64,000 nt of DNA, taken from the NCBI RefSeq assembly GCF_050624435.1, contig NC_134536.1, positions 8,994,758 through 9,058,757 of the forward strand. The letters are read 5' to 3'. The notes under the pieces were generated by a model. That model was not told where the DNA came from and did not search any database. It saw only the letters and a list, made by a program, of their open reading frames with translations. This DNA comes from Tenrec ecaudatus (Eukaryota > Chordata > Mammalia > Afrosoricida > Tenrecidae). Below are positions 12,307 to 22,734 of this stretch, piece after piece. The number at the start of each line of letters is the position of its first letter. The stretch's first letter is position 1. The translations under genes and the position numbers were made by a program.

Positions 12307-12342
12307 AAGGATATTTGTTCTTTCCCCCAGAAGGATTCTTTT

Positions 12343-12577
12343 TGTTAGGCGCCATCAAGAGGGTTCCGAATCACAGCGACCCCATGAAACACCACCCAGT
12401 CCTGCACCCTCCTCATGACTGTTCTTAAGTTCAAGTCCATTGTTGTAGCCACTGTGCCATTCCATCCGGTCCAGGGCCTTCCTCTTTTTCGCAGCCCATT
12501 TTTATGCCCGACATGATGGTCTTTTCCAAGGACTGGTCTCTCTCCCTTCATTTACTATCTCTTAGATTGGCCAGTGT
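12343..12577 (-). mobile_element. RTE 3'-terminal fragment, antisense
   Basis: Starts with TTGTTAGGCGCCATCAAG (antisense RTE 3' terminus) and extends about 230 bp to the 'aaggactggtctctct' block. A second RTE 3' terminus starts immediately after it, so these are two separate antisense insertions. Confidence 0.75.
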
Positions 12578-12582
12578 GTAGA

Positions 12583-13510
12583 ATGGTGTTGTTGGGATCC
12601 AGTGAGGCAGCTCCGACCCATAGGGACCCTATGTTCACACAGCAGAACGAAACACCGCATGGTCCCGTGCTGCCCTCACAATGGAGCCACTGATGCACTC
12701 ACCGTATCAATCAGCATCAGTCCATCCCCTGGAGGACTGTCCCCTCCTTCACTGCCCTTCCACTTTAACAAACACGATGTCCTTCAGGAATGGGTTCTCC
12801 TGACAATAGGTACAATGTGTGTAAAATGAAGTCTTGCCATCCTTGCCTCTTAGGAGCACTCTGACCTTACTTCTTCCAACAGAGATCAGTTCGTCCTTTT
12901 ATAAGTCTGTGGTATTTTCAGTATTCTTCTCCAGCACCACAATTCAAATGCCTTTATTCTGATACGACCTTCCTTATTCAATGTCCAATGGAGAATATCA
13001 TGTCAGGGACACCTTAGTCCTCCAAGAAGTCTTGTGCAGTAGATTTACCTAAGGCAATACATCTTTTGGTCTCTTGACTGCTGCTTCCATGAGCACTGAT
13101 TATGGATCCAAGATAGACAAAATCCTTGACAACTCCAACCTTTTCTCCACTTATGATGTTACCTATTGGTCCAGTTGTGGGATTTTGGCTTTCTTCACAC
13201 TGAGTTGTAATCTACACTGAAGGCTACAGTCCTTGATCTTCATCAGCAAGTTCTCTGATTCTTCCTCACTTCCAGCAAGCAAGGTGGTGCCGACTGTGTA
13301 CTGCAGGTTGTTAGTAAGCCCTCCCCCATTCCTGACGCTGCGTGCCTCTTCCTCTAGCCCAGCTTCTCTGACGATCTGTTCAGCACATCGGTTGAACAAT
13401 TATAGTGACAGGATGCAACCCCGATGCACACCTTTCCTGATGTTAAATGATGCTGTGTTCCCCTGCTCTGTTCCCACCACTGCCTCTGGATCCACGTTGT
13501 CATTGCTGTG
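12583..13510 (-). mobile_element. RTE/BovB-type LINE, 5'-truncated, antisense
   Basis: Runs antisense from the 3' terminus ('ttgttgggatccagtgaggcagc') through 'cttgcctcttaggagcac', 'tgttacctattggtccag' and 'agcaagcaaggtggtgcc' to the RT core. Minus-strand translation near 13399-13165 gives AEQIVREAGLEEEARSVRNGG and NLQYTVGTTLLAGSEEESENL, where the YADD catalytic motif expected in this segment has become YTVG. That substitution and frameshifts make it inactive. A further short antisense RTE-like 3' end follows at about 13505-13560. Confidence 0.8.
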
Positions 13511-13560
13511 AGGTGCTTTGACCCATCGCGACCCCATGCACAACAGAAGGACACACTGCA

Positions 13561-13930
13561 CATCTGAAAATGCTGTCATGCTCTGCATGAAGTTTTCAGC
13601 GGCCTTTTCCTCCAAAGAGGGAAGCCGGTCCTTCTTGGTGTCTGTTCTTAGTCTCGAAGCTCCGCTGAAATCTGTTCACGCTGTGTGACCGCGCTGACGT
13701 TTGAATGACCAGAGACATCGCTTCCAGCATCCCAGCAGCAACGCCAGCCACCGCGGTGCAGCAAACTGACAGGAGAGCGGTGGCCGTGTACAAAATACCT
13801 GGGAGGGTATTGCCACGTGCCCCACTGTTGGTCACTATCCTTGTATAAGGACGTGGGCACCTCCAAGGGTCCTTTGGGGGGGGGGAACGAAACCCCATCA
13901 TTCACTTCTTCCCTGAGAATTTGCCTCTGT
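13561..13930. other. Non-coding stretch, no feature recognised
   Basis: Contains a G-run near 13876. No gene or repeat confidently assigned. Confidence 0.35.
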
Positions 13931-14129
13931 CTCTTTGATCCCATTTTATTATTTTTTAAATTTTAATAAATCATTTTATTGGGGGATCTTACAACCATCC
14001 ATACATCAATGATCTCAAGCACATTTGTACTTCTGCTGCCATCAACATTTCCAAAACATGTCCTTTCTACTTGAGCCCTTGGTGTCAGCAATTCTTTTTT
14101 CCCTCCTGCCCCCTCCCTCTTTGATCCCA
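13931..14129 (-). mobile_element. Short L1-type 3' end, antisense, 13-bp TSD
   Basis: CTCTTTGATCCCA occurs at 13931-13943 and 14117-14129. Between them is the antisense 3'-terminal block of the L1-type family (from 'aataaatcattttattggggg', about 13963), ending in the pyrimidine-rich 'cctcctgccccctccctc' section. Confidence 0.8.
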
Positions 14130-15357
14130 GTTTAATATGACTCCATTTCCTGACGCAGTTCAGGAAAATGACGATTCATTTTGAAGTGGAGGCGTTTGTC
14201 TGGTCTGAAGTCTCTGGAGGGCATATGGTGGGTCAGAGCTTTGTTCCTGAAGGAGGGAACAAAGAAGTCCAGGCACGCAGTCCGGGGTATTAGCAGGGAG
14301 CCTAGAAGTCAAGGGAGTCCGTTGGCTCCTGCAGCAGCAGATGAACGTTGAGCCTCAGGTGCATTCTCTTCTTTCTGACTGATCAGAGGTTTTCATGTAT
14401 AGAAACCAGAACAAGATAATGCCTGTGAGGGAGCCTGGGAAGCCTTGAACAGCCCTGGCTGTGTTGGTGACAGTGGGACCCAAACATTCACAGCTCATGT
14501 TGTGCTGATTTGATAGGGCCACTTTCATCAGCCCACTAGACAGAAACAAAAAACGATGCTCATGAGGGTCACCCAGGTACTCAATGGCAGAGTTCTCTTT
14601 CACACCTGATTCCAATGCCATTGCTACATCCATCATTCTGGGAGATCATCGGGTCCCCATGCCCCCCCCCCCACCGCCTGCAGAAGTCAAGAGGGTCCAC
14701 AGAGGTGGTGGTCAGGTGATGGGTGCTGGGTGCCAGCCTGACAACCGGGATGTCTTCACACCTGCCAAAAATGTGTCCTTTCGGAAGAGATCTGCGCTCC
14801 TCGGGTCTCTGTCTCCACAGCCTTTCCCAGCACACCTGCACCGTGCCCCCGAGCACGCACACACCCAGATTAGAACAGAGAGCAGGCTTGAAGTCCCGGC
14901 CTGCTCCACCTTCGGGTTCCCACAGAACCTGCCCGGATTCCAGGCTGCGGGGGTGGGAACCGGAATCTTCTTACCACCCAGCAAGGGTTGGAGAGCTGCC
15001 ACCGGGCCATCACAGAGATGGCCACAGTGTTAGGTGACAGGTCAGGTTGCCAGGGTGCACTGGGCCTTTCTTTCCCAACCCTTGGAGTGGCATACAGGTC
15101 CAGGTATTGTCTAGGCTGTCCAGCCTAATAGATATTTATTAGAGGGAGTGGTGACTCACCCACGATCTTAGTAACCATCATGACAGTTGTCTGGGCAGTC
15201 ACTTGCATGTATGGGCTGAGCTAGCTATTGTGGCATGTTTAAAGATGAGACACTGCTCCGGTTCATACCAGGGCTGAGTGCAAGGAGCGCCTGCTGAGTG
15301 GATGCAGTTCATTCTCACACCGGGCAGCGTGAAGAGCGGCTTCCTTGAGTGGTATGC
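14130..15357. other. Non-coding stretch, no feature recognised
   Basis: Several overlapping open frames of 90-150 codons lie at 14580-15040 on both strands. They overlap antisense to each other, carry a C-homopolymer and have no recognisable domain. I treat them as accidental. Confidence 0.45.
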
Positions 15358-16390
15358 GCAGGACGGGCCTGGAAGCAGCAATCGAGAAATCAAATGATGT
15401 GCTCTATCAGGCAAATCCGCCGCGGAAGACCTCTTGAAGGTGTTAAAAGGCAAAGACGTCGCTTGGAGAAATACGTTGTGCCTGACAGAGCTGTGATGTT
15501 TTTTGTTTGTTTGTTTGTTGTTTGTTTGTTTTTTTGCTGGTTTTCTTTTTTCCCCAAACATTTTATTAGGGGCTCATACAACTCTTATCACAATCCATAC
15601 ATATACATACATCAATTGCATACAGTACATCTATACATTCTTTGCCCTAATCATTTTCAAAGCATTTGCTCTCCACTTAAACCCTTTGCATCAGGTCCTC
15701 TTTTTTTCCCCCTCCCTCCCTGCTCCCCACTCCCTCATGAGCCCTTGATAATTTATAGATTATTATTTTGTCATATCTTGCCCAATCCGGCGTCTCCCTT
15801 CTCCTGCTTTTCTGTTGTCTGTCCCCCAGGGAGGAGGTCACATGTAGATCCTTGTAATCGGTTCCCCCTTTCCAATCCACTCACCTCTACTCTCCCAGCA
15901 TCGCCCCTCACACCCTTTGTCTTGAAAGTATCATCCACCCTGGATTCCCTGTGCCTCCAGCTCCGATATGCACCAGCATACAACCTCTGCAGAGCCGTGG
16001 TGTTTTCAACCACCTCGTAGAGAGGCGAAAGCTAGACCGTCAGCAAGGCAGACGGAAGGGCAGCTGCGTTGGGTTATAGTGCTGGGAGGAATATTGACTG
16101 TAACAAGGACTACGGGAAGATGCGCCTCCAGAAGGCCCCCAGGAAGGATGACTAGCCTTGGGCTCATTTCCTTTGTGAATAGTACCGGGCAAGACCCATC
16201 ACCAGAGGACACTGCGCTTGCTCAGGTGGAGGACCAGTGAAACAGAGAAAGACCCTCAGTGAGATGGGTCAACCATGGGCTCAGCACAATAAGACCGTGA
16301 GCATGGCGAAGGCCCGCAGCGTTGCGTTTCTGTTGCCCACAGGGTCACCGTGGGCCGGAACCAACCCAACAGCACGTAGCAATGACACAC
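15358..16390 (+). mobile_element. RTE/BovB-type LINE 3' part, sense, interrupted by L1-type insertion
   Basis: Sense fragment with 'agcagcaatcgagaaatcaaa', 'gaagacctcttgaaggtgtt' and 'gacgtcgcttgg' before the insertion, resuming with 'cctcgtagagaggcgaaagc' and running to the degenerate 3' terminus near 16390. It matches the corresponding stretch of the copy at 38.8-39.4 kb. All frames are broken. Confidence 0.7.
15486..16006 (-). mobile_element. L1-type 3' end inserted in RTE, antisense, 17-bp TSD
   Basis: Imperfect 17-bp TSD (CAGAGCTGTGATGTTTT at 15486-15502; CAGAGCCGTGGTGTTTT at 15990-16006, two differences) formed from RTE sequence. Left of the body is a long T/G-rich (TTTG)n tail, the antisense of an A-rich tail, and then 'ccaaacattttattaggggc', the family 3' end. 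Body about 490 bp. Confidence 0.8.
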
Positions 16391-16394
16391 ACCA

Positions 16395-16530
16395 AGTGGT
16401 GCGAATGGTTAGCAGGCTCAGACCTTCATCAAAGGGGCTGGAGGTCGGAATCCTCCCAGAGACACCTTCGAAAGAGGACCTGGGGGTCATCTTTTGAAAA
16501 GGTAGCTATGGGGAGCCCTGTGGGACACAG
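16395..16530 (+). repeat. AfroSINE fragment, sense, diverged
   Basis: Recognisable blocks are 'gtggtgcgaatggttagca', 'ggtcggaatcctcccagag' and 'accttcgaaagaggacctgg'. The 3' tail is lost or highly degraded. Confidence 0.5.
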
Positions 16531-17311
16531 GTCGAGCTCGGCATACAGGGGGTTCCCCTAACCTGTAGCCAAGTCCGTGGCCACGGTTCACACCAAGCCT
16601 GGTGGGAATTTGGAGGGGAAAGTGGTTTTCAGAAGACAGTAGCACACCGGGGAAGCTGATTCGGTTGCAGTGTTTGCTCTTAGTCTTCAAGGAGAGGCAG
16701 GATTCAGGAAGTGGAGAGACTGGGTCAGAGGGGTGGTGAGAAAGCCTAAGCAAAGGCGGGCAGGGGAGAGGGGGCGGATCCAGATGTCTGGGCCAAGCCT
16801 GGGAGAGGAAGAAGCCCATGTGGCTGTCTGAGGCCAAGGTAGTGCTGTGGGGGGCAGTCAGACTGGAGAGTAGGAGTCTCTGGAGTCTCCAGAAAAGATG
16901 GGGGCAGGATTCTGCAGCCAATGGAGGGCGCTTGCCAGGTGGTCTCCACAGCGCCGTCCTGCCCTCTCTTCTCAAAGAATCAGGCCCAAGGGCCCTCCCT
17001 CCCTGAAGGAAATGTTTCTTCTACCACACAGGACATCAGCTAACCACAGCGTGCATCCTTTTCTGCCTCAATTAAAAACAACGTATCGTAAAGAAAAAAA
17101 AATGTATATGTATATATCGCAAAAGGTTTGCCCATTCAGCAACCCTTTCAGGGGCCATCCAGTGACACTGACTACATCACCATGTTTGCAGCCATTACAA
17201 CCATCACCACTGTCCTGGTCCTGTTACCCCACCACCGCCACCCCCATAGCAAGTGCCCTCCAGACCCATCCCTGGGCCACTAATCACTTTTGGTTTCTAT
17301 ATATTTGCCTA
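16531..17311. other. Non-coding stretch, no feature recognised
   Basis: Open frames of 162 codons (minus, 16975-16487) and 228 codons (plus, 16898-17584) exist, but the second runs straight into the AfroSINE cluster and neither shows a domain. I treat both as accidental. Confidence 0.45.
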
Positions 17312-17527
17312 AGGATCCCTGGTGGCGTTAGGTGTTGTAGGTTATGTGTTGCTCTGCTAAGCAAAAGGTCAACAGTTCGAAACCACCAGCTGCTCCACGG
17401 GAGAAAGATGAGGCTTTCTACCCCCATCAAGAGTTATACTCTCGGTAACCCACTGGGCAGTTCTACCCTGTCTACCCTAGGGGCACGAGGAGTCAGAGTC
17501 AGCATCAACTTGTTGGCAGTGAGTTCT
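17312..17527 (+). repeat. AfroSINE, near full length
   Basis: Complete block order: GGATCCCTGGTGGCGTTAGG head, B-box-like AACAGTTCGAAACCACC, 'ctgctccacgggagaaagatg', 'ggctttctacccccatcaag', then 'gggcagttctaccctgtc' and the RTE-like tail ending 'ttggcagtgag'. The tRNA-derived head and RTE-like tail are typical of this afrotherian SINE. Confidence 0.85.
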
Positions 17528-17529
17528 TT

Positions 17530-17750
17530 AGTAGATTTGCCTGGGAGATATGGTGACTTAGTGGGTTACTCATTAAACGGCTAACCACAAGGTAAGCAGT
17601 TCAGACCCACCAGTTTCTCAGCAGGAGAAAGTGGAGGCTGACTATTTTCATAAAGATTGACAGCCTTGGAAACCCACGGGGGCAGTTCTGCTCGGCCCTA
17701 CGGGGTCACTGTGAGTCAGAATGGACTCAAGGTCAGTGATTTGGGTTTGT
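17530..17750 (+). repeat. AfroSINE, second of three in tandem
   Basis: Begins 'gcctgggagatatggtgact' and carries 'ggctaaccacaaggtaagca', 'gaaacccacgggggcagttc' and the tail 'gtcactgtgagtcagaat'. It directly follows the previous copy in the same orientation. Confidence 0.8.
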
Positions 17751-17759
17751 ACATTTGCC

Positions 17760-17950
17760 TAGGAGCCCTGGGGGTGGCGTGGCCCAGCCTTCAGCTACTA
17801 ATTGAAAGCCAGGAGGTTAGAATGCACCAGTTGATGGGTGAGAGGAAGAGGGTGGTGGTGGGTTTCCTGGGAAGCGCTGTGGGGTAGCTCTGCTCTGTCC
17901 CACCGGGATCCTACGAGTCAGAATCAACCTGATGACAGTGGGCTCAGGTA
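17760..17950 (+). repeat. AfroSINE, third of three in tandem
   Basis: Begins AGGAGCCCTGGGGGTGGCG and ends with 'cctacgagtcagaatcaacc', 'tgatgacagtggg'. Diverged in the middle, but block order is kept. Confidence 0.75.
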
Positions 17951-20035
17951 CACATTTCCCTGTTTCATGTCGGTGAGACCAGGCAGCATCTTTTCCTCAA
18001 TGGTGGACCTGCTTCACTCAGTCGGGGTTTTTCAGGGCTCACCCAGGTGGCAACAAGTACCAGGACCTCTCTCCGTGGATAAGCATCATTCCATCAGGGG
18101 CCTGTCATGCCTCGGTTTTACAATGGCTTCACTTTGCTTGAGAGTCTCTGCAGAGGTGGGTGATCTTGTAGTCTGGACTCCTCAGAGAAGGACCTTCCCT
18201 TCACTTCACTTGTTCTGGGTCCCTGCCTCCCTCCCAGACTGGGCCCTTGGGCCTGCCGTAAAATCCACATAAGCGTGATCGTCTGTCTCCCTGGACTGGC
18301 GCCCTCCCCACTCATGTGGTGAGCCTGCTACAGAGGCCTTCCTACACCCACAGGCCCATCCCTTGGCACACTGTGCTCTGCACTCTTAACGTGGTCTCTG
18401 ACTCAGGCAGATCCTGTTACTCTGGTGGGCTGGGTTCCAGGTGCCACCTCTTCCTTTCAGCCTGGCCAGCCCTCCTCATTGCCCAGTGAACCCTACTCTC
18501 AGTGATATCCTGCAAGGTTTAGGAGCTGGAACCAATTACTGAGTTCACCCTGGACTGAATAGAGACGCACCTGGAAACTGTATCTGGCACACAAAACCCA
18601 AACCAATCCCACTCATGACACCCACACGTGACAGAGTCGAATGATGCCCTAATGTTTTCTTGGCAATCATCTTAAGGGAAGCCGATCACCAAGCCTTTAT
18701 TCTGTGATGCTGCCGGATGGGGCTGGACCACTAACCTTTAGGTTCATAGTTGAGCACAAAGCATTTGCGCTACCTTTTGCACACCTGGTGCAAAATAGGT
18801 GTGTGATGTCTATTTGATGGCTCAGTGAATGGAGACGGGCAACAATAAGAAGATTGTTGTAACTTAGAGGACTTATAGGACAAGCCTCTCAACATGACCT
18901 GGGCCCATGTCAGATACAGATACAGAGAGCAGCAATGGGGTGGGCACTCAGGGTGGCAGCCTGTGATGTAGACGAGAGAGTGAGGACCATGCAGTTCATT
19001 GGCTCGGCTGCATCGAGCACTATGCCTGGACGGAGCTACTTAACCCTTGAGTCTCAGCTTCCTCGCCCATGACCTAGAGATAGCAATAACCCCTCCCTGA
19101 GAAGAAATGCTCAACAGGTGATTTTTAAAGCACCCAGGCACAAGTCAACAGGTAATAGGGTCCTAGCCTCAGATTTGAACTCCTTGGAGCTGGACCAGAA
19201 GAACAAGGCATCACCCCAAGTTTTCAAGAGTTCATGAGTCACCCGAAAAAGTTACCCGGCAGGTATCCAGGCTCTGGAAATAAGGCTCCAGTAATCAGGA
19301 CCAGCCCAGCACATTGTTTATTTATTTTATAAAGAAGAATGATTTATTCTTATTTAATAAGTAAGGATGAATGAACAATCGACTGCCAATTACAGGAGTG
19401 ACCAGGATTGGGTGAGGGGAGTGAACCGGATATGGGCATTCCACTTGGGAGCAAGAGTCAATGGACATGGATGGGAGTGGAATTATCAGGGGCTGGAGAC
19501 TAAAGTCTGGGTGTGGAAGAAAAGAGCTGGAAATGACTCCAAAGTTTTTATCCAGGATAAGGACCAAGCAGGCATTGAGTGCCTTTGGGCATGATCTGAC
19601 CTTGTGACCCATCCCACAGAGACCGTGGAAGGGACACCAGGACTCTCACTCCATCCTTGAGTGGTTAGAGACCTAGCGAAAGCTAGTCTATGGACCTAGT
19701 CATACGCCCAGACAGACACTTAGATGGCCCCACATGTTCACTCACTCCTTCAGAGATTTATGGGAGTGGGTGGGAATGCCTAGGGGTGACTGAATGGAAA
19801 TGAACTACTACTCAGAATTCAATAATCCCCCTAATAAATTGTTAAAAAAAAGAATTCAATAATCAAGATTTAAATTTGTAAAAAAAAAACATACCTCTTC
19901 ACAACCTACTATCAAACAAGTAGTATGCTAATAAGAGATAAAATAAGGATAAAATATGTACGTGGCACAGGCCAGCCTATTCGGGGATGAATCCAGCAGA
20001 GATCTTCATGAGCTGAGTTTGCTGATTACGGGGTC
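17951..20035. other. Non-coding stretch, about 2.1 kb; one micro-insertion inside
   Basis: No supported gene. The only element I can define is the minimal L1-type insertion at 19814-19864, listed separately. Confidence 0.45.
19814..19864 (+). mobile_element. Minimal L1-type insertion: 23 bp between 14-bp TSDs
   Basis: AGAATTCAATAATC occurs perfectly at 19814-19827 and 19851-19864. The 23 bp between them (CCCCTAATAAATTGTTAAAAAAA) match the extreme 3' terminus of the window's L1-type family ('gcccc.aataaaatgatt' plus A tail). This is what target-primed reverse transcription leaves when it stops almost immediately. Confidence 0.75.
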
Positions 20036-20460
20036 TGTCTTAGTCAATACTCTCAACAGAAAGAGAAATAGAGAAAGAGTAAGAGAGACAGAGATCCGTT
20101 CCAATAAATTGGCTGGCGGGGAAACTAGCAAGTGTCAAACCTGTAGGTCAGTGGACAGGCTAGAGACTGTCACCGGCACCCCCAAATCCACAGAAGCAGA
20201 GTGATGATGCAGGTGGGCGTTGTGTCCACATATCTATTTGTAGCCTAGAGGTAAAACTCACCGTGTGCAACTCTGTTTTGGCTCTCAGGGACTTGAACCA
20301 CCTGAGTGCAGCCAGCCCACACTTTGGGGAGCAGGTGTTTTACTTGCGGCCAACTGATTTGATCATGTGTCCCTTCTTCGTAAGAGCATCTATCTGGGTG
20401 TTTGGCCAAATAACTGGGCGCCATAGGCTGGCCACATTGTCATATAAAACGAACCATTGA
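20036..20460 (-). mobile_element. Ancient MLT2/ERVL-like LTR, antisense
   Basis: Starts 'tgtcttagtcaatactctc' and ends with 'tgtttggccaaataactggg', a 'ccataggctggccac' block and 'aaaacgaaccattga'. These correspond in antisense to the MLT2 LTR start (which on its sense strand begins with a 'tggttaattttatgtgtcaa' type motif). Assignment is by recognition of family blocks. The 5-bp TSD could not be confirmed, consistent with old age. Confidence 0.6.
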
Positions 20461-21129
20461 AGGGTCTCAAGAAGATGCATGTTGAGGGAAAGATTTGCCT
20501 CCTGGATTTACTACAAAGCCACGGGGTGGTGAGACTACAAGAAGGAACAGGTCAATAGGGTGGACAAGACGATACACAGGCCCACGTCCACTCAGGAGCT
20601 TAATACACAGTAAAGGTGACATCATAAATCTGTTGGGAAAGATTGAACAATAGTTGGACTGGGCTGGGCTGCCTTCTTGATATATGACGACTTCTTGATC
20701 TAAAGCTCTTTCTGATACATATCTGAGAGTTTCTGGTTTTGTTTTTCTTAGACAACCCAGTCTAAGGCAATAGGGTATTTTTAAGGCAATGAAACAATTC
20801 TGCGTGGTATCGTCCGGGTGGGCATTAGTCAAAACCCACAGGACTGCACAACACAGAGTGGGCCCTAGCACAAGCAATGGACTGCAGCTACTATTGTATC
20901 ATATTGGCTCGCCGATTAGAAGACATTTACTCTACAAATGTTTAAAGAACTGGTGTGTCGGAAGAGGGGGACAGATGAGAAATCTGTATACACTCTCTGC
21001 CATTTTTCTACAAGCCTAAAACAAATAGTCTCCTTGATGTCACTAATCACAAACACAACTACTTGACCCAAGTGAGTCTAATCTCAAATGTCCTGTGAGT
21101 TGGCAGGGTATTCAGAAGACACGGGGCGC
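20461..21129. other. Non-coding stretch with a possible LTR 3' end
   Basis: Around 20700-20765 'aagctctttctgatacatat' and 'tttttcttagacaacccagt' resemble the 3' end of the ERVL-like LTRs at 10.0 and 28.9 kb, but no matching 5' portion was found. Nothing else recognised. Confidence 0.4.
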
Positions 21130-21290
21130 AATTCATCATTTAGGGTATTCATGGGGGGGAGGACTTTTTTCTGCCAAGGGCCATTTGGATATTTATAATA
21201 TCATTCACGGGCCCCACAAACTGGTCATCCTAAAAATTAGCCTGTTATACTTGGCCATACATTTAATTAAATAACCCCTAATGCGCTGAC
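21130..21290. repeat. Unidentified short interspersed repeat (possible hAT MITE)
   Basis: Contains 'ccaagggccatttggatatt' and 'atcattcacgggcc', a palindrome-like pairing of gggcc motifs that I associate with short hAT elements, but I cannot name the family and see no clear terminal inverted repeats or 8-bp TSD. Confidence 0.3.
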
Positions 21291-22734
21291 ATCAAGAACA
21301 TCATACATGAAAAAAGCCAAAGGGCATCAAAGAGGCAGGACAAAAAGACAAGAGCAAAGCGGCTGTCAGAAGAGATTCCGAAGCTTGGTCTTAGCTGCTG
21401 AGGCAAGTGGAAGAGTTGACGAAGTCAAAAAGCTGAACAGAAAAGGTCAAAGGGCGACTCTCAGGAAGACAGCGTAAACTATTATTAATGAAACGTGCAA
21501 AGATCCGGAGTTAGAAAACCAAAAAGGAAGAACATGCTCAGCATATCTTAACCTGAAAGAACTAGAAAAAAAAATAAAAATTCAAGCCTCAAGTTGCAAC
21601 ATTGAAAGATTCTCTGGGTAAAATGGCAAATGACTGAAAAATGCAGGAAGCATAAAAAGAAGACGGAAAAATTACACAGAGTCACGGTACCAAAAAGCAC
21701 TAGTCGACATTCCGTCATTTCCAGAAGGAGCATATGACCAAGAGCCAGTGGTACTGAAGGAAGAAGTCCATGCTGCACTCTGAGATTAGACCAAAACAAG
21801 TCTCCAGAAATTGATGGCATACCAATGGAAATGTTCAATAAGCTGATCAAGCATTTACTCGCCTATGCCAAGAAATCTGGAAGGCAGTTGCATTGTCAAC
21901 CGACTGGAAGAGATCCATATCTGAACGTATCCCCAAGAAAGGGGACCCAGCAGAATGCCCAAACTATAGAACAACATCATTGCTAGCACATGAAAGTAAA
22001 TTTTTACTGAAGATCATCCAAGAATGGTTGGAGCAGTCCATTAACAGGGCGCTGCCAGTGGTTCGGACCCATTCAGAAGAGACTGTGGAACAAGGGATAC
22101 CATTGCTGATGGTAGATGGATCTTAACTCAAAGCACAGAATACCAGAAAGATGTTTACTTTCTGGTATTCTCTTATTGACTATGCCAAAGCGTTTGTCTG
22201 TGAATACAAACTATGATAGCCTGGAGAAGAATGGGACTTTCAGAGCACTTCATTGCACTTCGGCAGAACTTGTACGTGGATCAAGAGGCAGTTGTACAGA
22301 GAACAAGGGAATTGTACGTGGTTTAAAATCAGGCAAGGTGTGCATCAGGGTTGTATTCTCTCACCATACTTACCCAGCCTGTCTGCTGAGCAAATCATCA
22401 GAGAAGCTGGGCGATATGAAGAAGAATGCAGCACCAGGATGGGAGGAATTATTAGCAACTTGCAACGTGCAGGAGGAAAAACCTTGCTTGCTGAAAGTGG
22501 AGAGGATTGAAGCATTTGCTGGTGAAGATCAAAGGGTCACAGCGCAATGTCAAGAAGACCAAAATCCTCACAACCGACCAATAGGTAACGTCATGATACA
22601 CGAAGACAAGGTTGGAGTTGTTAAGGATTTTAGCTTGCTTGGATCCATAATTAGTGCTGTGGAAGCATCAGTCAAGGTACCAAATGATTCATTGCACTGG
22701 GAGAATCTGCTGCACAAGCCCTCTGTAGAGTATT

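Noticed and set aside
15349..16020. 223-codon plus-strand frame
   Set aside because: It is the translation of an antisense L1-type insertion plus RTE flanks, including a poly-T region giving Phe/Val/Cys runs.
17312..17527. tRNA gene
   Set aside because: The B-box-like GTTCGAAACC belongs to the tRNA-derived head of AfroSINE; no complete cloverleaf is present and many copies exist.
16898..17584. 228-codon plus-strand frame
   Set aside because: Its 3' half is an AfroSINE read in one frame and no protein family is recognisable.
20555..20780. Possible 9-bp direct repeat (CAATAGGGT) flanking about 210 bp
   Set aside because: No tail, no known terminus and no family match inside. The repeat is short enough to arise by chance.
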